This document shows positions 56,695-64,000 of a stretch of 64,000 nt of DNA, one piece after another. The notes beneath the pieces are model-generated. The model ran no database searches and had not been told where the DNA came from. It worked only from the letters and a program-made list of their open reading frames with translations. The stretch's first letter is position 1; every line of letters begins with the position of its first letter. Both the position numbers and the translations under genes were made by a program. Source of the stretch: Arenibacter arenosicollis (GTDB lineage: Bacteria > Bacteroidota > Bacteroidia > Flavobacteriales > Flavobacteriaceae); contig NZ_JACLHY010000009.1 of assembly GCF_014397245.1 (NCBI RefSeq), forward strand, positions 124,001-188,000. Direction: 5' to 3'.

Positions 56695-57017
56695 ATTAAT
56701 ATACCCACTTGTAATATATTTTAGATGAAAATTATGCTGAAATTTGAAGATAATGGGGCTTATCTTAAATTTTTAGGATAGTTTTTATAAAGGTATTAAA
56801 ATTAGAAATTGCCTTTTGGTATTTTAGGGGCAAAATGATATTGGCCGTTGATGCAGTGAAAAGTGCAACAGTCTATGTCCATGTTACTATGTTGATTAAA
56901 AGTGGGGCAAGAATCAATAAGAAATAAGAGTTGGATAGTTACGAATAGGAAAATTGCACACCTTATTAGACCCATAAGTGCCTGGAAACCCACTCTTAAA
57001 AAGCGAAAAATATAAGT
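56695..57017. other. 323-bp intergenic region between EEP 3 and the alcohol dehydrogenase gene
   Basis: It contains no strong plus-strand gene (one 30-codon frame at 56835). On the minus strand there is a possible small exported protein (see the separate entry). No strong terminator follows EEP 3. Confidence 0.4.
56802..56975 (-). CDS. Possible small Cys/His-rich exported protein
   Basis: A 57-codon minus-strand frame that opens with ATG at 56975. It encodes a hydrophobic N-terminus (GLIRCAIFLFVTIQLLFLI) followed by DSC and a Cys/His-rich tail containing DCCTFHC and GQYHF. The pattern looks like a signal peptide plus a small metal-binding or disulfide-rich peptide. The gene would be divergent from the alcohol dehydrogenase gene. 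It has no recognised family and could be a chance frame. Confidence 0.25.
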   Translation of the reverse strand: MGLIRCAIFLFVTIQLLFLIDSCPTFNQHSNMDIDCCTFHCINGQYHFAPKIPKGNF

Positions 57018-58136
57018 ATGTCCATAACATCCAAGAGTGCCATTGCTACCGGTGATGGCAAATTTATTATTGATCATGTTACCCTCAGCGATCCATTGGA
57101 AAATGAGGTTTTGGTAAAAATGAAGGCAGCAGGTCTCTGTCATACCGACTATGATTCCCTTAGTTGGGGAAAGCCGGTACTCATGGGCCATGAAGGAGCT
57201 GGATTAGTGACAAAAGTAGGCTCGAAAGTGAAAAATTTCAAGCAAGGAGACCAGGTGATCTTAAATTGGGCAACACCATGTATGAGCTGTTTCCAATGTC
57301 AGGAGGGAAATCAGCATATCTGCGAGAATAATTCACCTGTCGTAGCGGGTGGAAATGGATATACACCTGGCCATGCCCATTTGGAAGGTACCCTATGGAA
57401 AGGCAAGCCCATAGAGCGCTCGTTCAATCTGGGCACTCTTAGTGAGTACGCTTTGGTTAAGGAATCTGCACTGGTAAAAGTTGATCATGACAATCTAAAT
57501 TTCTCTGCGGCAAGTATTATTAGCTGTGGGGTAATGACGGGTTATGGTTCTGTAGTAAATGCTGCAAAATTAAAGGCTGGTAGTTCGGTAGTTGTTCTGG
57601 GTTGTGGTGGAGTTGGATTGAACGTCATCAACGCTTGTGCCATTTCCGGTGCAGCAAGTATTTTAGCGGTAGACGTAAATCCTAATAAACTGGAATTGGC
57701 CAAACAATTTGGAGCTACGGATGTTATGTTGGCCGACAAATCGGACAAGGGTCTAAGCCAATTAGCCATAAAAGTTAAGCAATTATTTGATGGCCGCGGT
57801 GCCGATTACGCTTTTGAATGTACCGCAATTCCATCCTTGGGAGCAGCACCTTTGGCGATGATCAGGAACGCAGGAACAGCGGTTCAAGTGAGTGGTATTG
57901 AAGAGGAAATTACTGTTGATATGCGCCTCTTTGAATGGGACAAAATATACATCAATCCCCTTTATGGAAAATGTCGACCTGAAATAGATTTCCCAAAATT
58001 GATGCGATTATACAAAAAGGGGGATTTAAAATTGGATCAGATGATTACTCGGGAATATCAACTTGAAGATTTACAGCAGGCATTTGACGATATGCTTCAA
58101 GGAAAAAATGCCAAGGGTGTAATAGTTTTCAATTAA
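57018..58136 (+). CDS. Zinc-dependent alcohol dehydrogenase, class III/FrmA-like
   Basis: A cytosolic medium-chain dehydrogenase of 372 residues. Catalytic zinc ligands are Cys41 and His58 (with Glu59), plus a later Cys near 165 in IISCGVMTGYGS. The structural zinc site is complete: Cys88, Cys91, Cys94 and Cys102. The NAD-binding motif is GCGGVGLNVINACAISG around 195. The sequence is close to class III enzymes, which in other bacteria oxidise S-hydroxymethylglutathione, and also to NDMA-dependent alcohol dehydrogenases. The next gene, 9 bp downstream, is an esterase of the S-formylglutathione hydrolase type, so the pair may detoxify formaldehyde. Cofactor thiol and substrate are not determined by the sequence. 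Confidence 0.87.
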   Translation: MSITSKSAIATGDGKFIIDHVTLSDPLENEVLVKMKAAGLCHTDYDSLSWGKPVLMGHEGAGLVTKVGSKVKNFKQGDQVILNWATPCMSCFQCQEGNQHICENNSPVVAGGNGYTPGHAHLEGTLWKGKPIERSFNLGTLSEYALVKESALVKVDHDNLNFSAASIISCGVMTGYGSVVNAAKLKAGSSVVVLGCGGVGLNVINACAISGAASILAVDVNPNKLELAKQFGATDVMLADKSDKGLSQLAIKVKQLFDGRGADYAFECTAIPSLGAAPLAMIRNAGTAVQVSGIEEEITVDMRLFEWDKIYINPLYGKCRPEIDFPKLMRLYKKGDLKLDQMITREYQLEDLQQAFDDMLQGKNAKGVIVFN

Positions 58137-58145
58137 ATTTACGGT

Positions 58146-58946
58146 ATGAGCAATTTTAGAACCGTTGAACTTTCGGACGAAGCTTTTGAAAACGCTGGAC
58201 TAAGGTTTCTAACTATCAAATCCAAAAACTTGAAGGGCAGGGGTGACATTTGTCTGTTTATACCTGAGGTGGAAGAAAAATTAACCGATCTTCCCATCTA
58301 CATTCTTCTGCACGGGGTTTACGGAAGTTCTTGGGCCTGGGCCATGAAAGGTGGAGCGCATATTACGGCAAAAAGATTAATGGATAAGGGCGATATACGT
58401 CCGGCCATTATTGCCATGCCTTCAGACGGACTTTGGGGTGACGGTTCTGGTTATTTATCCCACAAGGACAAAGACTTTGCCCAATGGATCGTATCCGATG
58501 TTCCAGAGGCCATAATTGAAACTATAGCCGGAGCAACCAAAAACTCTCCATTATGTATTGGGGGCTTGTCTATGGGCGGATATGGTGCATTGATGCTTGG
58601 GGGGCAAAACCCCCATAAATTTAAGGCTATTTCGGCCCACAGTGCCATTACCAAGTTTGAGCAGATGACCAATTTTGTTGAAGAACCATTGGAGAAATAT
58701 ACTATTCAAAAGAAGAATATCAACGTTATTGATGTTCTTCAGGAGAACAAAAAAAACTTACCGGCAATTAGGTTCGATTGCGGAACCAAGGATAATCTCC
58801 TGGAAGCCAATAGAACTTTACACCAGGAAATGTCCGCATTGAATATTAACCACATCTACGAAGAATTTGAAGGCGGGCACGAATGGCCGTATTGGCAAAA
58901 GCATTTGGAACAAACTTTAAAGTTCTTTGATAAACAAAGGGATTAA
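58146..58946 (+). CDS. Esterase D/S-formylglutathione hydrolase-like alpha/beta hydrolase
   Basis: A 266-residue soluble hydrolase of the 'putative esterase' (FrmB/antigen 85-like) group. Oxyanion region YILLHGVYGSSWAWA, nucleophile Ser142 in GGLSMGGYGAL, likely acid in RFDCGTKDNLL around 217-222 and His245 in EGGHEWPYW. It has no signal peptide, which fits a cytosolic partner of the alcohol dehydrogenase 9 bp upstream. An FrmB-type role (thioester hydrolysis after the dehydrogenase) is the simplest reading, but general carboxylesterase activity is possible. Confidence 0.8.
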   Translation: MSNFRTVELSDEAFENAGLRFLTIKSKNLKGRGDICLFIPEVEEKLTDLPIYILLHGVYGSSWAWAMKGGAHITAKRLMDKGDIRPAIIAMPSDGLWGDGSGYLSHKDKDFAQWIVSDVPEAIIETIAGATKNSPLCIGGLSMGGYGALMLGGQNPHKFKAISAHSAITKFEQMTNFVEEPLEKYTIQKKNINVIDVLQENKKNLPAIRFDCGTKDNLLEANRTLHQEMSALNINHIYEEFEGGHEWPYWQKHLEQTLKFFDKQRD

Positions 58947-59110
58947 TGTATTAATGAAGTTATGTTTTGTTTTCCTTTACAGAGATTATAACACCAATGC
59001 ATTTTTACAAAGATTTTGAATGCTAAAGTCCGTACATTAGATTGTGTCATTTTGATTAATCTTATGTTAATAACGCCTAATCTTATTATTTTTTGATAAT
59101 TTTGCATTAG

Positions 59111-59527
59111 ATGAAAAAAGTCTTCCATAAGGTATTGGCGGTTTCCATGGCCTTTGTAGTTATGTTTACTACAATGTCGTTTACCATGGATATGCATTAT
59201 TGTGGAGCGTCATTGGTTGATCTTTCTTTCTATAGCAGTGCCGATAGCTGTGGCATGGAAAAAGAACAGCCGGTAAAGGATTGCGAAACTAAAATTACTT
59301 CAAAATCTTGTTGTACTGAACATCAATTGGTCAAGGAAGCAAATCAGGACCTTAAGATTTCGTTTGATAAACTAACTTTTGAGCAGCAGACTTTTGTTGC
59401 TACTTTCCTTTACTCGTATATTAATCTTTTTGATGGCTTTGATGAAAACATCCAATCTTTCAAGGATTATTCGCCGCCCTTTCTCAAACGGGACGTGCAG
59501 GTTTTGTACGAGTTATATTTAATTTGA
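59111..59527 (+). CDS. HYC_CC_PP family protein (copper efflux-associated)
   Basis: A 138-residue exported protein with a signal peptide (about residues 1-25). It shows the family's three name-giving marks: HYC (MDMHYCGASLVDLSF), a CC pair (SKSCCTEHQ) and a late PP motif (YSPPFLKRDVQVLYE). The Cys and His residues suggest metal binding, and the family is routinely found upstream of CusA-type efflux genes in Bacteroidota, as here. A TAATTTTG match to the -7 consensus lies only 7-14 bp before the ATG, which would give a nearly leaderless message if real. Function beyond the association is unknown. Confidence 0.85.
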   Translation: MKKVFHKVLAVSMAFVVMFTTMSFTMDMHYCGASLVDLSFYSSADSCGMEKEQPVKDCETKITSKSCCTEHQLVKEANQDLKISFDKLTFEQQTFVATFLYSYINLFDGFDENIQSFKDYSPPFLKRDVQVLYELYLI

Positions 59528-59540
59528 TTTTTAGACAGTT

Positions 59541-59586
59541 CCCGATAACCATCGGGATATAGCCCAACGGCATTTCCGTTATGGGC
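59541..59586 (+). other. Two consecutive hairpins between the HYC_CC_PP and RND genes
   Basis: The first is CCCGAT-AACC-ATCGGG (59541-59556). The second has GCCCA/TGGGC and ACGG/CCGT arms around a CATTT loop (59562-59586), followed by AACTTTTG. They could act as an attenuator or partial terminator that lowers RND expression, or as mRNA processing elements. Confidence 0.5.
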
Positions 59587-59658
59587 AACTTTTGTTGCGT
59601 TCAATATTCTGTACGCCCATCAATACACAAATTTATAACTGTCTAATTACCAAAATCC

Positions 59659-62600
59659 ATGCTGAACAAAGGCATAAAATTTCTAATAGAAAACAAACTC
59701 GTTGCAGTTCTAATGCTTACTCTTTTTGTAGGCTGGGGCATTGTGAACGCACCTTTTAATTGGGATACAGGTTTTTTACCTACAGATCCTGTGGCCGTGG
59801 ATGCCATTCCAGATATAGGTGAAAATCAGCAAATAGTTTTTACCAAGTGGGAAGGACGTTCCCCACAGGATATAGAGGATCAAATTACTTATCCTCTTAC
59901 CTCCTCACTTTTAGGTATCCCTGGTGTAAAGACCATCAGGAGCTCATCTATGTTCGGCTTTTCAAGTATCTATATCATTTTTGAAGAAGATATTGAATTC
60001 TATTGGTCGCGTAGTCGGATCTTGGAAAAACTAAATTCCTTACCCAGCGGACTGTTGCCCGACAATGTAAATCCAGCTCTAGGTCCAGATGCTACTGGCC
60101 TGGGCCAGATCTTTTGGTATACGCTGGAAGGTCGCGATAAAGAAGGTAATGTTACAGGCGGGTGGGATCTACAGGAATTGCGAAGTATTCAGGACTATTA
60201 TGTAAAGTATGCACTTTCTTCTGCTGCAGGAGTTTCAGAAGTCGCCTCCATTGGTGGATATGTTAAGGAATATCAGGTGGACGTAAATCCTGAAATAATG
60301 CGGCAATACAATATAAGCTTGAGCGATATTGTAAAAGCCGTTAAAAAATCCAATCAGGATATAGGTGCCCAGACCTTGGAGATTAATCAAGCCGAATACT
60401 TGGTGCGTGGCCTTGGCTATGTTGAGTCTATTGAGGATATAGAGAATGCAGTAGTAAGTTCTGAAAACTTCACATCCCTTCGTATTAAGGATTTGGGGAA
60501 GGTACATATGGGGCCGGCACCTCGTCGTGGAATATTGGACAAGGAAGGTGCGGAAGTAGTAGGTGGGGTAGTAGTAGCAAGGTATGGCTCAAACCCTTTG
60601 GAGGTCATTAACAATGTTAAAAAGCAAATCGAGGAACTGGCTGCCGGATTACCCTCCAAGCAATTGGAGGATGGTAGGACTTCCCAAGTGACCATTGTAC
60701 CCTTCTACGATAGAACGGAATTGATACATGAAACCTTGGGGACACTTAATGAAGCTTTGACCTTGGAAATTCTCATTACTATCCTGGTCATAATTGTAAT
60801 GATATTCAATTTACGGGCTTCCATTCTAATCTCCGGTTTATTGCCAGTAGCCGTATTAATGGTTTTTGTTACCATGAAGCTTTTTAATGTGGATGCCAAT
60901 ATTGTTGCCTTATCCGGTATTGCAATAGCAATCGGGACCATGGTGGATGTTGGGGTAATTCTCGCCGAAAATATGATAAGACATTTGGAAGATGAGAAAT
61001 TGCGCCATAGCGAAGATGGAACCGACTATACGATCAACGAAATTATTTATAATGCCACTTCAGAAGTTTCCGGTGCCATTTTAACTGCTGTACTTACCAC
61101 TATTATTAGTTTTATGCCCGTCTTTACCATGATAGGTGCGGAAGGGAAACTTTTCCGGCCTTTGGCATTCACAAAAACCATGGCACTTACGGCCTCATTG
61201 ATCATAGCACTTTTTTTAATTCCCCCTTTTGCGGCAGTATTCTTTAAGAAAACCAACCTCAAATTAAATTCCAAATATGTTCTTAATGTTGTGCTGGTTG
61301 CACTTGGGTCCACAGCAATTTTTTACGGATATTGGCTGGGACTTATTCTTATAGCTTTTGCTGCCACTGCGTTTTTGGGTATTCAAGGGAAAATATCGCC
61401 TAAAAGGGCAAATTTGATCAATATTATTATATCGGTTGTTGCCATTGTACTCCTTCTTGCCGTTTATTGGAGACCCCTTGGCTTTGATCGAAGCATAATC
61501 ATGAACCTTATTTTTGTTAGTATTATCTGCTTTGGTCTATTGGGAACATTCACGATTTTCAGAAACTACTATTCCAGAATTCTACAATGGGCCTTGGAAA
61601 ATAAATTGCTCTTCTTGATAATTCCTACAACGGTTTTGACATTGGGATTTTTAATCATGAAAAATACGGGCAAGGAATTTATGCCCTCCCTGAACGAAGG
61701 CTCATTTTTATTAATGCCCACTTCATTACCCCATGCAGGAGTAGAAGAGAATAAACGTGTACTACAGCAGTTGGACATGGCCGTGGCCAGCATTCCGGAA
61801 ATTGAAACGGTAGTAGGTAAATCCGGACGAACAGAATCGGCTTTGGATCCCGCACCGCTTTCCATGTATGAAAATGTAATTCAGTACAAATCGGAGTACA
61901 TGCGAAATTCGGCTGGGGAGCGACAGCGTTATCAAGTAAACGAGGATGGCCTGTTTGTACTAAAAAATGGCAATTTTATTATTAATCCCAATAATGAATT
62001 GGACGAAGACATAGATTATGAAGAGTCCCAATTGCAAACAACGGCGACAAGAGATGACCTTGTTCCTGACAACAATGGCGAATATTATAGAAACTGGCGG
62101 CCAAAAATAAATTCGCCAGACGATATCTGGAATGAAATAGTTAGGGTAACAAAACTTCCAGGTGTTACTTCTGCTCCTAAATTGCAACCCATAGAAACAC
62201 GTTTGGTGATGTTGCAAACGGGCATGCGTGCACCAATGGGAATCAAAGTGAAGGGTCAGGATTTACGGGAAATAGAAGCCTTTGGTCTGCAGTTGGAAAA
62301 GATTCTTAAACAGGTAGATGGTGTAAAAGAACAAGCCGTATTTGCAGACCGTATCGTTGGTAAGCCCTATTTATTAATAGATATCGATCGCGATCAACTT
62401 GCGCGATATGGCATATCTATAATGGACGTACAGGAAATTCTGCAGGTAGCAGTGGGCGGCATGCCCTTGACACAGACTGTGGAAGGCAGGGAACGCTACT
62501 CTATAAGGGTACGTTATCCACGGGAATTACGGGAAAATCCATCAGATCTTGAAAATATTCATGTCCCGGTGGAAAAGGGGAGTCCTGTGCCTTTGGGCCA

Positions 62601-63411
62601 ATTGGTAAATATTAGATACGAACAGGGGCCACAGGTCATTAAAAGTGAAGACACCTTCCTGGTTGGCTATGTTTTGTTTGATAAACTTGATGGCTTTGCA
62701 GAAGTAAACGTTGTGGAGAATGCACAGGCCATAATCAAGGGAAAAATAGATAGTGGTGAACTAGTGGTGCCCAAGGGAATTAATTATCAATTTACAGGAA
62801 CCTACGAAAACCAATTGCGAGCGGAAAAAACGCTATCAATAGTAGTTCCGTTGGCATTAATAATCATCTTTTTGATACTGTATTTTCAGTTTAGATCCGT
62901 AGCAACCTCCCTAATGGTATTTACGGGAATTACGGTTGCTTTTGCTGGCGGATTTATCATGATATGGCTTTACGGTCAAGACTGGTTTTTAAACTTTAGT
63001 TTTTTCGGAGAAAATCTAAGGGATTTGTTCAACATGAAAACCATCAATTTAAGTGTGGCTGTATGGGTAGGATTTATTGCTCTCTTTGGTATAGCTACAG
63101 ATGATGGGGTAGTCATGGCCACCTACCTTACTCAAACTTTTGACCGTGAAAATCCAACAGATAAAAAGGGAATTCGATTGGCGGCATTGGAGGCGGCAGA
63201 GAAACGTATTAGACCCTGTTTAATGACGACGGTCACTACTATCCTTGCCCTCTTGCCTGTAATGACCTCTACCGGAAAAGGCAGTGATATTATGATACCA
63301 ATGGCAATCCCAATTTTCGGTGGGATGGTCATAGATATCACCTCCTATTTTATTGTGCCGGTATTATATAGCTGGAAAAAGGAGTTTCAATTAAAACGAG
63401 CAAGCAAATGA
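59659..63411 (+). CDS. CusA/CzcA-family heavy-metal RND efflux permease (likely Cu+/Ag+ type)
   Basis: An inner-membrane RND pump of 1250 residues, about 200 longer than CusA. The N-terminal GENQQIVFTKWEGRSPQDIEDQITYPLTSSLLGIPGVK is typical of HME-RND proteins. TM4 reads AIGTMVDVGVILAEN (Asp430, Glu437), closer to CusA than to the DFGxxVDGAV form of CzcA, which favours monovalent copper or silver. The late TM region has IATDDGVVMATYL. The extra length comes from an added hydrophobic block around 540-620 and an acidic insert around 755-830 (NNELDEDIDYEESQ). Its TGA overlaps the ATG of the TolC-type gene by 4 bp. Metal preference is inferred. Confidence 0.9.
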   Translation: MLNKGIKFLIENKLVAVLMLTLFVGWGIVNAPFNWDTGFLPTDPVAVDAIPDIGENQQIVFTKWEGRSPQDIEDQITYPLTSSLLGIPGVKTIRSSSMFGFSSIYIIFEEDIEFYWSRSRILEKLNSLPSGLLPDNVNPALGPDATGLGQIFWYTLEGRDKEGNVTGGWDLQELRSIQDYYVKYALSSAAGVSEVASIGGYVKEYQVDVNPEIMRQYNISLSDIVKAVKKSNQDIGAQTLEINQAEYLVRGLGYVESIEDIENAVVSSENFTSLRIKDLGKVHMGPAPRRGILDKEGAEVVGGVVVARYGSNPLEVINNVKKQIEELAAGLPSKQLEDGRTSQVTIVPFYDRTELIHETLGTLNEALTLEILITILVIIVMIFNLRASILISGLLPVAVLMVFVTMKLFNVDANIVALSGIAIAIGTMVDVGVILAENMIRHLEDEKLRHSEDGTDYTINEIIYNATSEVSGAILTAVLTTIISFMPVFTMIGAEGKLFRPLAFTKTMALTASLIIALFLIPPFAAVFFKKTNLKLNSKYVLNVVLVALGSTAIFYGYWLGLILIAFAATAFLGIQGKISPKRANLINIIISVVAIVLLLAVYWRPLGFDRSIIMNLIFVSIICFGLLGTFTIFRNYYSRILQWALENKLLFLIIPTTVLTLGFLIMKNTGKEFMPSLNEGSFLLMPTSLPHAGVEENKRVLQQLDMAVASIPEIETVVGKSGRTESALDPAPLSMYENVIQYKSEYMRNSAGERQRYQVNEDGLFVLKNGNFIINPNNELDEDIDYEESQLQTTATRDDLVPDNNGEYYRNWRPKINSPDDIWNEIVRVTKLPGVTSAPKLQPIETRLVMLQTGMRAPMGIKVKGQDLREIEAFGLQLEKILKQVDGVKEQAVFADRIVGKPYLLIDIDRDQLARYGISIMDVQEILQVAVGGMPLTQTVEGRERYSIRVRYPRELRENPSDLENIHVPVEKGSPVPLGQLVNIRYEQGPQVIKSEDTFLVGYVLFDKLDGFAEVNVVENAQAIIKGKIDSGELVVPKGINYQFTGTYENQLRAEKTLSIVVPLALIIIFLILYFQFRSVATSLMVFTGITVAFAGGFIMIWLYGQDWFLNFSFFGENLRDLFNMKTINLSVAVWVGFIALFGIATDDGVVMATYLTQTFDRENPTDKKGIRLAALEAAEKRIRPCLMTTVTTILALLPVMTSTGKGSDIMIPMAIPIFGGMVIDITSYFIVPVLYSWKKEFQLKRASK

Positions 63412-64000
63412 AAAATATAACATTCATCATCTGTCTTTTACTGGTTTCCACTTGGGTGAAAGCCCAGGATCTGCAATCCTATATTAAGGAGGCCCAGGTA
63501 AATAATCCACAGATCCAGGCCTTTGATCTTAAATATAGCATTGCCCAAGAGAAGGTGAACGAGGTAAATACCCTTCCCAACACCACGGTGAGCGCAGGCT
63601 ATTTCGTAAGTGAACCAGAAACACGCACAGGAGCACAACGCGCACGGTTTTCGGTATCACAGATGTTGCCCTGGTTTGGAACCATAACCGCGCGGCAAAA
63701 TTATGCTGTGTCCATGTCCAATGTGGATTATATTGAAATAGCTATAGCCAAACGCAAATTGGCGCTTGCTGTTGCCCAATCTTATTACCAATTGTTTGCC
63801 ATTGAGGCGAAGCAAAAGGTACTGGACCAGAACATACAATTACTGAAGACCTATGAGCGATTGGCATTGACTTCAGTTGAAGTAGGTAAAGCCTCGGCCG
63901 TTGATGTTTTGAAATTACAAATACGGCAAAATGAAATGCGTCAACAAAGGGCAATTTTGGATCAGGATTATTTGGCCGAAAAAACTAATTTCAACAATCT
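63408..64000 (+). CDS. TolC-family outer membrane efflux protein (5' part; cut by window edge)
   Basis: The first 197 codons of a TolC-type protein. A signal peptide (MKNITFIICLLLVSTWVKAQ) is followed by DLQSYIKEAQVNNPQI and long alpha-helical TolC repeats: AIAKRKLALAVAQSYYQLFAIEAKQ and YERLALTSVEVGKASAVDVLKLQIRQNEM. It would form the outer-membrane duct for the CusA-type pump encoded directly upstream (ATGA overlap). A periplasmic adaptor gene (CusB-type) is expected beyond the right edge. Confidence 0.9.
   Translation, partial: MKNITFIICLLLVSTWVKAQDLQSYIKEAQVNNPQIQAFDLKYSIAQEKVNEVNTLPNTTVSAGYFVSEPETRTGAQRARFSVSQMLPWFGTITARQNYAVSMSNVDYIEIAIAKRKLALAVAQSYYQLFAIEAKQKVLDQNIQLLKTYERLALTSVEVGKASAVDVLKLQIRQNEMRQQRAILDQDYLAEKTNFNN

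Noticed and set aside
56835-56927. A 30-codon plus-strand frame before the alcohol dehydrogenase gene.
   Set aside because: No signal, family resemblance or initiation context supports it.

Overview
This window looks like a chromosomal segment of a Flavobacteriaceae species (Bacteroidota), probably marine. The evidence is the moderately AT-rich composition, a SusC/SusD pair, a type IX secretion adhesin with its PorP/SprF partner, HYC_CC_PP and DUF4202 family proteins, and TAnnTTTG-type -7 promoter boxes in place of sigma70-like -10 boxes. I see no rRNA, tRNA, insertion sequence, phage gene or CRISPR array.

Layout. (1) 1-1.9 kb: the 3' part of a YbbP-like FtsX permease and a MepB-family gene. 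(2) 1.9-16.1 kb: a divergent carbon-acid cluster. On the minus strand are a D-2-hydroxyacid dehydrogenase, an HpcH/HpaI aldolase, an exported glycoside-hydrolase-like protein and a Tat-exported metallophosphoesterase. On the plus strand are an exported esterase, glycerate 2-kinase, a Tm-1-like (UPF0261) protein, a PEP-hydrolase-family TIM barrel, a cupin, and a 1114-residue lipoprotein joining dehydrogenase-propeller, HEAT, cupredoxin and ThuA-like parts. The enzymes suggest a route from sugar acids through a C3 keto or aldehyde intermediate to glycerate and 2-phosphoglycerate. The Tm-1/TIM-barrel/cupin/cupredoxin-ThuA half has no assigned chemistry and is the best candidate for an undescribed system.

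(3) 16.2-17.7 kb: a CPA1 K+(Na+)/H+ antiporter. (4) 18.2-34.3 kb: a complete nitrate assimilation island. The minus-strand operon is nirB, nirD, DUF4202, a NarX/PilJ-like histidine kinase and a DUF7009-like protein. The plus-strand genes are a siroheme methyltransferase, NarK, an alginate-export-type porin, a NarL-type regulator, a nitrate reductase fused to FAD and BFD domains, and a rubredoxin fused to a sulfite-reductase-like fold. TACGTA-centred palindromes recur in the promoters of this island. Together these genes would import nitrate, reduce it to ammonium and make the siroheme that NirB needs.

(5) 34.4-38.8 kb: a GT39 glycosyltransferase and a TPR histidine kinase/response regulator pair. 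(6) 39.4-47.9 kb: a 2508-residue SprB-like T9SS adhesin and its SprF-like partner. (7) 49.1-56.7 kb: SusC/SusD followed by three endonuclease/exonuclease/phosphatase-family enzymes. (8) 57.0-58.9 kb: a zinc alcohol dehydrogenase and an esterase resembling the FrmA/FrmB formaldehyde pair. (9) 59.1-64.0 kb: a copper/silver efflux operon (HYC_CC_PP protein, CusA-type RND pump, TolC-type protein cut by the window edge).
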